Shown: positions 1 through 7,635, counted from the first letter of the stretch. The stretch: DNA of 9,596 bases from E44-bin32 sp034430595 (GCA_034430595.1 DAOUEL010000015.1:1-9596); one strand, 5' to 3'. Notes: a model not told the origin generated them from the letters alone. Translations and numbers: made by a program.

Positions 1-518
1 CCCCGGCCAACGACCCCATTATCGACAGGGTAGACGGCGTTGTTCAGGAAGTCTGTATTGGAGGCAAAGAAATCGCCCTGGTCGATGATGACTGCACCGC
101 CCCACAGCCGGACGCCGTTCTGCAATGTGAGGTCATAGAGCTCAAGATCGCCATCGGGTTCGATGAAAAAGTGGCCAAACATGGGTTCGCCCGCTGCCCG
201 CTGGATGTCGATCACGGCGTTGTTTCCATTGATCGTGATCTCGCTGGCAACGCTGGGGAGACCGCTGAAGAGGGTTTGACCATTTAAGGTCTTTGAGTTA
301 TTTGCTTCTGTGAGAACATAGGGACAGCCCGGATCGAGGTTGATGACTGCCGGCCCGGAGCCGGCATTGGCTTGATCGATATTTTTGATGAAGTTGGCCA
401 CGCTGCACCCGGGAGTGTACGTGGTGCTTGGTTGGTTGTTTTGATCGCAAGCGGTTAGCAGAAGGGGGGAAAAGAGCAGAACTGCAATCAGCGTCAAGAA
501 TCTTCTTGAGGTAGCCAC
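1..518 (-). CDS. Secreted lipoprotein, probable parallel beta-helix protein (5' part, C-terminus off the window)
   Basis: The reading frame is open from a GTG at 518-516 to the left edge, about 172 codons. A good ribosome site (AAAGGAG, 8 nt before the GTG) decides this start; there is no ATG nearby. The N-terminus is a lipoprotein signal: Arg5-Arg6, a hydrophobic stretch (residues 7-21), then lipobox LTAC with Cys24 as the lipidated residue. The mature part begins with Asn/Gln/Ser/Thr-rich sequence, then a segment with CSVANFIKNIDQAN and INLDPGCPYVLT. That layout resembles the N-terminal cap of Chloroflexota surface proteins, where a short Cys-containing motif precedes right-handed beta-helix repeats. 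Later residues (ITINGNNAVIDI, LELYDLTLQNG, FFASNTDFLNN) look like successive beta-helix rungs. By inference it is anchored outside the cytoplasmic membrane. Its ligand or enzymatic activity, if any, cannot be told from this part. Confidence 0.8.
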   Translation of the reverse strand, partial: MATSRRFLTLIAVLLFSPLLLTACDQNNQPSTTYTPGCSVANFIKNIDQANAGSGPAVINLDPGCPYVLTEANNSKTLNGQTLFSGLPSVASEITINGNNAVIDIQRAAGEPMFGHFFIEPDGDLELYDLTLQNGVRLWGGAVIIDQGDFFASNTDFLNNAVYPVDNGVVGR

Positions 519-1137
519 TTCTTCCTCTCCTTTTATTCAAATCATCAAAAAGGATCATGCAAAGAAACTGGCACAAGTTCTCAGCAACCGGAAAGTGACT
601 TCAAACCAGATAGCAATGGATTATTCGTATCGTATCAATCCAATACCGGCGGAGTACTTCCTCGTTAGATGGGGCGAGACGCGATGCATTTGTATGCGAG
701 AAAGCTTTTTTACTTTAGCATACTCTCGCTCATCATGCTCGTCACAGGTCAGGCTCAGCTGGTAGATCAAGGAAAGGTTGAGCCTGCGGATCAATCAGTG
801 CGGGGCAATTTCTGGGACTTCGTTATAGAGCCAGCACGCAAGTGCAGCATAGAAAAATGGAAAGGGAGGGTTGTGGCGTTCATTATTCGATACCCGGATA
901 TGCGTGATATATTGTTACTCTGCGTGGAGCATCATTGAATCGGTCACTCGTTGGATTCCAAGTTGTCGAGAACCAGCTGGTTAACCATGGGGACTTGATC
1001 TGGTGTTCCCGCTCCCCTGTTTGTGGTGTAACCAATTCCGTCGGGCTGCGCTGCTGGGGCGCCAGCACGAACGGGGTGCGCGTCCATTTCCGTCTGCAGA
1101 CCCTAAGCGCTCCGGCGCTCAACCAGCTTTATAAACT
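519..1137. other. Divergent intergenic region, no convincing gene
   Basis: This spacer separates the minus-strand lipoprotein from the plus-strand M1 peptidase and should contain both promoters. I see no strong one. A weak plus-strand candidate is TTGTTA (912-917), 17 bp, TTGAAT (935-940). A small open frame at 669-938 (or from ATG 684) begins with a signal-like stretch (LFYFSILSLIMLVTG) but has no recognisable family and a poor ribosome site, so I do not call it. A short hairpin, AGCGC-TCCG-GCGCT at 1106-1119, lies 18 nt before the M1 start codon. No tRNA, repeat or mobile sequence was found. Confidence 0.5.
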
Positions 1138-2712
1138 ATGAGCGATAAACGCCTGCTATCCGCACTCATCTTTATCCTGCTCTCCGCCTGCGTTCCTGCG
1201 GGGCCGGCCGCGTACGGCGTTACCCCGGTGGAAAGCCAGCAAGCCGCTACGGTGGGCTTGCCGCCCGTCAATACAGCCACTCCCAGCCCCATGCCCTCAA
1301 CCACCCCTCGCCCGATACCGACGCTGGCGATCGCCGATCCCGCGCTTGGCCTGCGGCCGGAGTTCGCTGCCGATATTAATCGCCTCGGATCGCTAACGAC
1401 GTATTCGATCGACATAAGTGTGACGATCGACGAGCTCGGGCAGAGCGCACGCATCGAAGGCACCTGCCTGATCCAGTTCAGCCACGAAGGGCATGAGCCG
1501 CTGCAGGAGATAGCGCTCATGCTGTGGCCGAACGACCCACAGTATGAGTCGCAGATGGCGGTGGAGAGCGTGCAGGTCGACGGCCGGCTGGTGAAGACGA
1601 CCAGCGTGCAGGGTGGGATCGCGCTGATGGTCGAGCTTCCCAGGCCGCTCGAAGCCGGGCGCACGATCGAGCTTTTCGTACCGTTCCGGATCGATGCTGG
1701 AGACTTCACGCCTTCTGCCCCAAGGCGGTTCGGCCTGACGCATGGCGTATTGATCGCGCCGACCTTCTATCCACTGATCCCATCCCTGGTGGATGGCGTG
1801 TGGCAGGTGGAAGCTGCGCCCCCCGGCGGCGATACGACCAACTCGACCACAGCCTACTACCAGCTCCAGGTACGCACCGATCCGGATTTGACGGTTGTCG
1901 CAAGCGGCGTCGAGACGGGCGAGACCAGCACCAGCGACGGACAGACGCTGCGATTTATCAGTGGCCCGATGCGAGACCTGGCGATCGCAGTCGGCCCGCT
2001 GCAGGACCATTCCGTGATGGTGGACGATATCCTGCTGCACGCCTGGCTGCTGCCGGAACACGAGGGAGATGCGCAGGTTGTGCTCGGCGCGGCCCAGGCC
2101 CAGCTGCAGCTGCTGGGCGAGCTGGTTGGCCCGTACCGCTACGCCGAGCTGGATTTGATCGATGCTCCCGGGGCTTTTGGTGGGATCGAGTATCCGGGCC
2201 TGGTTTACCTGGGTACGATCGGCAGCAGCTGGATGATTGAACCGACGGTGCATGAGGTCGCCCACCAGTGGTTCTATGCACTGATCGGTGATGACCAACT
2301 GCTCGAGCCCTGGCTGGATGAAGCAGCAGCGACGTACATGACCGCGCTCTACTACGAAAAAGAAGTGAGCAGCGGCCGGGCTTCCGGCTACCTCAGCGAT
2401 CTGCGTTCGCTCGTCCGCCAGCAGCCGGACCCCGACCTGCCGATCGGCCTCCCGGTCGAGGCTTACGCCAGTGAGAATGAATACGCGGTGTTCGTGTACT
2501 TTAAGGGCGCGCTATTCTTCGATGCGCTGCGGGGGCGATTGGGAGAGGCTTCCTTCCAATCCTTCCTGAAGGCATACTACGAGCAGGAGCTATACCGCGT
2601 CGCCAGCGCGGCGGATTTCCAATCGGTCGCGGAGGCATCCTGCGATTGCAGCCTGGCTTCGCTCTTTGATTTGTGGGTGTACGTTGGAGGCGATGTTCCC
2701 GGGTTGGAATGA
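1138..2712 (+). CDS. Lipoprotein M1-family zinc metallopeptidase
   Basis: A 524-residue protein with a lipoprotein signal: Lys4-Arg5, a hydrophobic core, lipobox LSAC with Cys18. A Thr/Pro/Ser-rich tether follows to about residue 65. Residues ~85-280 are beta-rich, matching the N-terminal sandwich of M1 peptidases. The catalytic domain has the full gluzincin zinc signature: His372-Glu373-x-x-His376 and, exactly 18 residues on, Glu395 in WLDEAAATY. GGIEYPG (348-354) stands where the GxMEN exopeptidase motif lies, with Glu351 as the likely N-terminal recognition residue. Tyr454 in VYFKGALFF matches the transition-state tyrosine. The chain ends soon after, without the helical C-terminal domain of large aminopeptidases. 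The predicted role is trimming of peptides outside the membrane; substrate unknown. The start lacks a clear ribosome site, but the signal peptide beginning at this ATG supports it. Confidence 0.9.
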   Translation: MSDKRLLSALIFILLSACVPAGPAAYGVTPVESQQAATVGLPPVNTATPSPMPSTTPRPIPTLAIADPALGLRPEFAADINRLGSLTTYSIDISVTIDELGQSARIEGTCLIQFSHEGHEPLQEIALMLWPNDPQYESQMAVESVQVDGRLVKTTSVQGGIALMVELPRPLEAGRTIELFVPFRIDAGDFTPSAPRRFGLTHGVLIAPTFYPLIPSLVDGVWQVEAAPPGGDTTNSTTAYYQLQVRTDPDLTVVASGVETGETSTSDGQTLRFISGPMRDLAIAVGPLQDHSVMVDDILLHAWLLPEHEGDAQVVLGAAQAQLQLLGELVGPYRYAELDLIDAPGAFGGIEYPGLVYLGTIGSSWMIEPTVHEVAHQWFYALIGDDQLLEPWLDEAAATYMTALYYEKEVSSGRASGYLSDLRSLVRQQPDPDLPIGLPVEAYASENEYAVFVYFKGALFFDALRGRLGEASFQSFLKAYYEQELYRVASAADFQSVAEASCDCSLASLFDLWVYVGGDVPGLE

Positions 2713-3110
2713 TGGGCCGGACTGCTCGCGACACTTCCCGAGCTGCGGCCGGAGGATAGGTTTAGTGCCCACCGGACGGCGCAGCATGGATTTTCCTGCC
2801 TCAGCCCGCATGAACTTGAAAAGCATTGAGCACCCCTCGCCGTCCGTTCGGGATGACACTTCAGATATGTCATCCCGAAGCATGGCCGAGCTATCCCTGG
2901 GGCAATGCCCCGAAGGGTCTGCCCCATGATGCAGTTCTTCTGCCTTGATCTCACCAGGTTTCCAAGCAAGCGGATTTGAACGTCGATCACCGAAGTGGAG
3001 TATTAGGAACGAGGGTACTTCGTATAAGATGGATCTTGAAGGTCCTGGTTCCAACTACCGCCAGGTCTTGTAAAGTGAACATACCCGTTTAGCGAGCAGG
3101 AGAAAGTCCG
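2713..3110. other. Intergenic region with palindromic repeats
   Basis: No gene is supported here; the open frames crossing it on both strands continue into neighbours in the wrong frame or resemble nothing. It holds an inverted pair of the dispersed B-type repeat (2834-2897), listed separately, and a short palindrome GGGGCAATGCCCC just after it. Nothing resembling an intrinsic terminator with a T-tract follows the M1 gene. The last 20 bp carry the ribosome site (AGGAG at 3098-3102) of the next gene. A TATAAG at 3023-3028 might be a -10 box, but no matching -35 is present. Confidence 0.5.
2834..2897. repeat. Two B-type repeats, tips facing: perfect 12-bp hairpin
   Basis: The left copy (2834-2858, plus sense) ends in TTCGGGATGACA. 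The right copy (2868-2897) is in the opposite sense and begins TGTCATCCCGAA. Together they form a perfect 12-bp stem (2847-2858 with 2868-2879) around a 9-nt loop. The right copy, read on the minus strand, matches the repeats at 7740-7776 and 8801-8837 in about 20 of 23 positions; the left copy matches less well in its middle. There is no T-tract, so this is not a classical terminator, although an RNA copy would fold and could protect the 3' end of the M1 transcript. Confidence 0.8.
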
Positions 3111-4310
3111 ATGTCGATGAAATCGCAGCTGCTGAACATTCTAGAGAAGGGTAGAGAGACTGAGCTGGCCTTCCTGGTAGATTTATCGGAGGCTGAGCGA
3201 TCTCAGGCGGGGTCGTTCGAAAGCTGGTCAGCCAAAGATTACGTCGCCCACGCCAACTACTGGCAGAATCACCACAGCGGCCAGATTGAGCGGTGGACCC
3301 AGGGAGAGCCGCTCGAACAGACGCCCCAGTTCGATGAAGCCAACCTGGCTGCCTACCAGGAGTTCGCCGACCTGAGCTGGGAGGAGGTGGAAGCCTTCGC
3401 TGAAGCCACCCACGCAAAGACGCGCGCAGCACTGGAGAGCCTGAATGAAGAACAGCTCATGGGGCCGTCAATGGATTCGGAAGGACAGGTTTTCTGGCAG
3501 AACAGCTTGGGGAGCTTCTTTTCCCACAAGCTGATCCATTTCTCCGAATTCTATACGAAACATGAGCGCAATCAGGAAACGAGCCGTTTGTGGACCGAGT
3601 GGGCTGAGCTTGTGTCACCACTGGACGCAAGTTCCGATTGGCAAGGCTTAACGCGATACAACGCAGCCTGCGGCCTGGCCCTGGTAGGTGACGCCGAGGG
3701 AGCACTAAAGGAGCTGCAGAAAAGCTTGGAGCTCCGCCCTGGATTGAAATCCTGGTCCCGCCGGGACAGCGACCTTGAGATCCTGCATCAGAACCCGCGC
3801 TTTCGAGAACTCTTTGCAGCGGCCTACTGGTGGGAGGCGATCGATGCCGGTCCGCTGGCGGAAGCACTCGCCGATCAGTTCCTACGCACGCTTTTCATGC
3901 TGAAGGATACGATCGCGGCGTGCCCGAAAAACAGCTGGCGGGAAGGCGAAAAGCCTTACCAGCGGCCTGCCGGGGTTTCGCTGCACATTGCCCAGACGGT
4001 CGATTTGTTCAGCACGATCAAGCCTGGAGAGGGATCCGGGGACCCACTTTCGAGTATCAACTGGGAAGACCGCGACGCCTCGCGCCTCCCGTCCATGGTG
4101 AACCTGCTGGCCTACCTCGAGATGGTTGAAGAGCGCATGGCCCGTTTCCTTGCGGTCTCGGACCTGGAGGCTGAGGAGACACTCTTCCCCTGGACAGGTT
4201 CAACGCTGTTGAGCCGTGCGATCTATACGCTGCGCCATACCGAGCATCACCTCGCGGAGCTTGCCATGGAGCTGCAGCGGCGGGGTGTAAAAGCTCCTGA
4301 TTGGCAGTAG
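3111..4310 (+). CDS. DinB-like / TPR / DinB-like multidomain protein
   Basis: A 399-residue, probably cytoplasmic protein with no signal peptide. The start is supported by AGGAG 8 nt upstream. Residues ~1-150 look like a DinB/ClbS-type four-helix bundle: WSAKDYVAHANYW supplies His47, and SHKLIHF supplies His139 and His143 in the H-x3-H spacing of that fold's metal triad. Residues ~180-235 resemble a TPR unit with its usual C-terminal tail (YNAACGLALVGDAEGALKEL, then DSDLEILHQNPRFREL). Residues ~250-399 appear to be a second DinB-like bundle: His292 in SLHIAQ, and His376/His380 in RHTEHHLAEL. DinB-fold proteins include thiol-transferring enzymes and many of unknown function, so no reaction is assigned. 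It lies 148 bp before the glyA-gcvT fusion, which has its own promoter, so a shared operon is not needed. Confidence 0.8.
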   Translation: MSMKSQLLNILEKGRETELAFLVDLSEAERSQAGSFESWSAKDYVAHANYWQNHHSGQIERWTQGEPLEQTPQFDEANLAAYQEFADLSWEEVEAFAEATHAKTRAALESLNEEQLMGPSMDSEGQVFWQNSLGSFFSHKLIHFSEFYTKHERNQETSRLWTEWAELVSPLDASSDWQGLTRYNAACGLALVGDAEGALKELQKSLELRPGLKSWSRRDSDLEILHQNPRFRELFAAAYWWEAIDAGPLAEALADQFLRTLFMLKDTIAACPKNSWREGEKPYQRPAGVSLHIAQTVDLFSTIKPGEGSGDPLSSINWEDRDASRLPSMVNLLAYLEMVEERMARFLAVSDLEAEETLFPWTGSTLLSRAIYTLRHTEHHLAELAMELQRRGVKAPDWQ

Positions 4311-4356
4311 GAGAACTAATAGGGACAAAGAACCGCTCAGCCTGTGATGCCTTTCC

Positions 4357-4386
4357 TTGACCCTGAGTGTTCCTCAGGCATAGAAT
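4357..4386 (+). promoter_or_regulatory. Sigma70-like promoter of the fusion gene, with a dyad in its spacer
   Basis: TTGACC at 4357-4362 (5 of 6 to the -35 consensus) and TAGAAT at 4381-4386 (5 of 6 to the -10 consensus) are 18 bp apart. Between them lies a perfect dyad CCTGAG-tgttc-CTCAGG (4362-4378), which could be an operator. Transcription would start near 4393, giving a leader of about 65 nt. The boxes are seen in the sequence; use and control are inferred. Confidence 0.6.
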
Positions 4387-4401
4387 CCGATTGTCTGACA
4401 G

Positions 4402-4428
4402 CTGCGGCGCACGCCCGTGTGCGCGCAG
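4402..4428 (+). promoter_or_regulatory. Leader hairpin upstream of the fusion gene
   Basis: The left arm 4402-4412 and right arm 4419-4428 form a 10-bp GC-rich stem with one bulged G (4407) and the loop GCCCGT. It lies about 10 nt into the predicted transcript and ends 16 nt before the ribosome site GGGAG (4445-4449), so it does not hide that site. TGTTTCC follows, a poor T-tract. It could be an mRNA-stabilising 5' hairpin, a weak attenuator, or a weak terminator for the upstream gene. No glycine riboswitch core was found here. Confidence 0.55.
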
Positions 4429-4458
4429 TGTTTCCAACCGACAAGGGAGCCAACAACC

Positions 4459-7400
4459 ATGCCTGATTATCTGTTCCGCGGTTCGCTGGAGGACCTGGAT
4501 CCTGAACTGCACGCCCTGTCCGAGATCGAGGCCGAGCGTCAGTACCGGCGCCTGATCCTGATCCCGTCTGAGAGCAGTGCACCACATGCCGTGCGCGAGG
4601 CGCTTTCGACTGCCTTCCAGAATATCTATGCCGAAGGTTATCCGCCGGAAGAGACGCGCTGGATGATCGAGGCTGAGATTCTTGACCTCGATCAGCGGCT
4701 CGCCGAATACCGGCGCTACTCCGATCCGCGCTACTACAAGGGCGTTGAATACGCCGATATCGTCGAGGCCCTGGCCCGCCGCCGCTGTGCCGAGGTATTC
4801 GCCACGCCGGATACAGGCCCGGACCAACTTTACGTCAACGTACAGGCGCTTTCCGGGGCCCCGGCCAACAATGCCGTCTACGATGCGCTGGTCGAGCTTG
4901 GCGCAACCGTGATGGGTATGAACCTGCTGCACGGCGGCCATCTCACACACGGCTCTTCGGTCAACCGCTCCGGCAAGTTCTACCACGCCGTGCATTACAA
5001 CGTCGATCCTGAAACGGAGCGCATCGATTACGATGCCGTGGCGGCGCTGGCGCTCGAACACCGGCCGAAGATGATCATCGCCGGCTATTCGTCCTATCCG
5101 TGGCAGGTGGATTGGCCCCGCTTCCGCGAGATCGCCGATTCGGTTGGCGCATACCTGCTGGCCGACATCGCGCATGTGGCTGGCATGGTGGCGGCCGGCG
5201 TTTATCCCTCACCGGTGGGGATCGCCGATGTGGTCACCTTCACGACCCACAAGTCGCTCTGCGGCCCGCGCGGGGCGGTAATCCTGACTCACAGACCGGC
5301 CCTGGCGCGCAAGCTCGACCGGGCGGTCTTCCCGGGAGAGCAGGGCGGACCGCATATCAACGTCATGCTGGCGCAGGCCGTCGCATTCAAGCTGGCGACG
5401 ACCGAGTCCTTTAAACAGCTGCAGGTGAACATCGTTGAAAACTGCATCGCCTTCACCGATGCGCTGGCCGCCGATGGCTTTCGCATTCCGTTCGGTGGCA
5501 CGGACACTCACTTGATGAACCTCGACTGCAGCTCGGTTGTGGGATCCGACGGGACGACGCTTTCCGGGGACATGGCGGCTCGCATCCTCGACCTGGCCGG
5601 AGTCGTCGTCAACCGCAACACGATCCCGGGCGACCGTTCGGCAGCAGATCCCTCCGGCATCCGCATGGGTACCTCCTGGGTTACCCAGCGTGGCTTTAAG
5701 AAGGAGCAGGTTGTCGAGCTGGCGACGCTGATCAGCCGCCTGCTCAAGGCCTGCGCGCCGTACTCGCTTGCCGGGCGCAAGGGTCCAATGCGCCGGGCGA
5801 AGGTCGATCCGGCCGTGCTGGACGAAGTGAAGCTGGCCGTGCGCGACCTGGCGATCGAGGCCGGAGTCGACTTCGAACCCGCCAGCTACGGCTACCCCCA
5901 TTTCTACTATTCTGACGATCCGCTGCCGGAGGACCCTTTCACGGTGATCGGACTGGAAGGCGAAGCCGAACCGCTGCTGCGCTGGGTGACATCGGCCAGG
6001 ACCGACAGAATGGAAGTCGGTGAGACTCTCAACACGAACCTGGCGTTAGCCGAAGGCAGCTGCCCGGCGGCTCTCAGCCTGGATAAAGACTCGGGTTGGC
6101 AGCTAACAGTGGCGCGCGAACATGCTGCCCAGGCGCTCACCTGGCTGCGTGACCTTTCAGATGGGTTTGTCGAGCTGGGCGAGGGCGATCTGGAACGCAA
6201 GCTGCCCGGCCCGGTCGTTGTTAAAGTTGCCGGCGGGACGGCGAAGATGCCGCGGGCGGGTACGGATGGCGGCGGAGAACTTAAGCCGTGGTACCTGCGC
6301 ATGGGAATCAGCGAGGCCGGCGCGCTGCCGGCCTTTGAATGGCAGGAGCCGGCCGATCCACCGGTCAAGGAGACGGCGCTGCATGAAACTCATAAGGCGG
6401 CGGGAGCCAAGATGGTGCCCTTCGCCGGGTGGGACATGCCGGTCTGGTACAGCTCGGTCCTGGAGGAGCACAACGCCACGCGCCAGGCGGCCGGCTTGTT
6501 TGACGTCAGCCACATGGGCGTCTACCAGGTCGAAGGGCGCGCGGCCTGCGCCTTTCTCGATTCGGTCGTCACGAACGATGTGTCGAGCCTGGCGGTGGGC
6601 GAGTCGCTCTATGCGCAGTTTCTCGATCCCGCGGGAGGCGTGATTGACGACACGATGGTCTACCGCCACGGTGCGAGCGAGTATCTGGTGGTGGTGAACG
6701 CCTCCAACGATGACAAGGACTGGGCCTGGCTGAACGCGGTAATGGCTGGTGGTGTTTGCGTCGATCTCGAACGGCCCGGCGCACAGGCTTACGGCCTGGA
6801 TTGCGTTCTGCGGAACCTGCGTGATCCGGCCGAGGGGGCGGCGATGCGGGTCGACATCGCGCTGCAGGGGCCGAAGAGCCGCGAGATCTTGCTTGCGCTC
6901 AAACCGAACGCGGCCGATGCCGAGAAACTGCAGAAGCTGCCCTGGGCGGGCGTGATGCACGGCACATTTGCCAGCCTGGACCTGATCGTCAGCCGCACCG
7001 GCTACACCGGTGAGCGGGTGGCGTATGAGCTGTTCGTGCACCCCGAGAAGAGCGTGGCGCTGTGGAATGCGCTGGTCGAGGCTGGCGAGCCGCTTGGCCT
7101 GAAGCCGGTCGGGTTGGGCGCACGCGATTCGCTGCGCACCGAGGCCGGTTTGCCGCTTTACGGGCACGAGATGGATGGTCCGATGGAGCTGGGCGTGGGC
7201 GATGCCGGTTTCGGCGCCTATGTCAAGACCTACAAGCCGTGGTTTGTGGGGCGGGCAGCATTCCTGGCGCAGGAAGCTGCGCGGGGCGGCGAGGTTGTCC
7301 GCTTCCGCTTTGACGAGAAGGGCGTGCGCATGGCGCACTACGGCGACCCGGTCGTCGATGGACGCGGCCGGGTGATCGGCAAGGTCACCTCCTGCGCGGT

Positions 7401-7581
7401 CGATGCCGAGAGCTACCTGCTGGGCCAGGCTTACCTCGAGCGCAAGTTCACCGAGCCGGGCACGCCGATCGCCATCTTCCAGAGCGCGAGCGATAAAGCA
7501 GGCAAGGCGCCGGCCGAGTTAGAGACGGGCGACCGGGTGTCGATCCCGACGCCGGCCACGGTGCTGACGCGCTTTCCGTAG
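4459..7581 (+). CDS. glyA-gcvT: Fused serine hydroxymethyltransferase–aminomethyltransferase (GlyA–GcvT)
   Basis: A 1040-residue protein. ATG 4459 is chosen over the upstream in-frame GTG 4417 because GGGAG lies 9 nt before it and the GTG sits inside a hairpin. Residues ~1-475 are SHMT (serine + THF to glycine + 5,10-methylene-THF): LIPSES (33-38), YAEGYP (57-62), RYYKGVEY (91-98), DIAHVAG (Asp236, His239), PLP lysine Lys265 in TTHKSLCGPRG, and Arg402 in SGIRMGT for the substrate carboxylate. Residues ~638-1040 are glycine-cleavage T-protein: PFAGWDMPVWY, FDVSHMG, TNDV with catalytic Asp707, LQGPKS, GYTGE, and RTEAGLPLYGHE. T-protein passes methylene from the H-protein aminomethyl arm to THF, releasing ammonia. 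Residues ~492-590 look like a degenerate GcvT-like fold. Oddities: a 28-residue stretch (63-90) where E. coli GlyA has two residues, and SGAP (132-135) in place of SGSQ. No other gcv gene is in view. The two end domains are certain; the fused protein's activity is inferred. Confidence 0.95.
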   Translation: MPDYLFRGSLEDLDPELHALSEIEAERQYRRLILIPSESSAPHAVREALSTAFQNIYAEGYPPEETRWMIEAEILDLDQRLAEYRRYSDPRYYKGVEYADIVEALARRRCAEVFATPDTGPDQLYVNVQALSGAPANNAVYDALVELGATVMGMNLLHGGHLTHGSSVNRSGKFYHAVHYNVDPETERIDYDAVAALALEHRPKMIIAGYSSYPWQVDWPRFREIADSVGAYLLADIAHVAGMVAAGVYPSPVGIADVVTFTTHKSLCGPRGAVILTHRPALARKLDRAVFPGEQGGPHINVMLAQAVAFKLATTESFKQLQVNIVENCIAFTDALAADGFRIPFGGTDTHLMNLDCSSVVGSDGTTLSGDMAARILDLAGVVVNRNTIPGDRSAADPSGIRMGTSWVTQRGFKKEQVVELATLISRLLKACAPYSLAGRKGPMRRAKVDPAVLDEVKLAVRDLAIEAGVDFEPASYGYPHFYYSDDPLPEDPFTVIGLEGEAEPLLRWVTSARTDRMEVGETLNTNLALAEGSCPAALSLDKDSGWQLTVAREHAAQALTWLRDLSDGFVELGEGDLERKLPGPVVVKVAGGTAKMPRAGTDGGGELKPWYLRMGISEAGALPAFEWQEPADPPVKETALHETHKAAGAKMVPFAGWDMPVWYSSVLEEHNATRQAAGLFDVSHMGVYQVEGRAACAFLDSVVTNDVSSLAVGESLYAQFLDPAGGVIDDTMVYRHGASEYLVVVNASNDDKDWAWLNAVMAGGVCVDLERPGAQAYGLDCVLRNLRDPAEGAAMRVDIALQGPKSREILLALKPNAADAEKLQKLPWAGVMHGTFASLDLIVSRTGYTGERVAYELFVHPEKSVALWNALVEAGEPLGLKPVGLGARDSLRTEAGLPLYGHEMDGPMELGVGDAGFGAYVKTYKPWFVGRAAFLAQEAARGGEVVRFRFDEKGVRMAHYGDPVVDGRGRVIGKVTSCAVDAESYLLGQAYLERKFTEPGTPIAIFQSASDKAGKAPAELETGDRVSIPTPATVLTRFP

Positions 7582-7602
7582 GATCATGCTGAACGGTAAA
7601 CG

Positions 7603-7635
7603 AAGCCGCCGGGATTTGCCCGGCGGCTTTTTTTT
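7603..7635 (+). terminator. Intrinsic terminator of the fusion gene
   Basis: A perfect 9-bp stem, GCCGCCGGG (7605-7613) with CCCGGCGGC (7619-7627), encloses the loop ATTTG and is followed by eight T residues (7628-7635). Two A residues before the stem extend pairing with the T-tract. It lies 23 bp after the TAG stop codon and marks the end of the transcription unit. Confidence 0.95.

Noticed and set aside
298..576. Minus-strand open frame of 92 codons
   Set aside because: The true frame here is the lipoprotein from GTG 518, which has a signal peptide, a lipobox and a ribosome site; this ORF is in another frame.
669..938. Possible small secreted protein of 84-89 residues
   Set aside because: The N-terminus is signal-like, but the rest matches nothing, and the ribosome site is poor. 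Kept only as a note under the intergenic region.
4417..4458. Upstream in-frame GTG as start of the fusion gene
   Set aside because: It lies inside the leader hairpin, has no ribosome site, and would add 14 residues unlike the SHMT N-terminus; ATG 4459 has GGGAG at the right distance.
4311..4458. Glycine riboswitch before glyA-gcvT
   Set aside because: The leader is too short, and the conserved GGAGAG and GGACAGAG elements are absent; only simple hairpins are present.
6157..7338. Long antisense open frame (393 codons) opposite the GcvT part; similar ones at 4057-5175 and 1393-2298
   Set aside because: They lie opposite certain genes, in GC-rich codon-biased sequence that lacks antisense stops. 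The translations show no recognisable motif.
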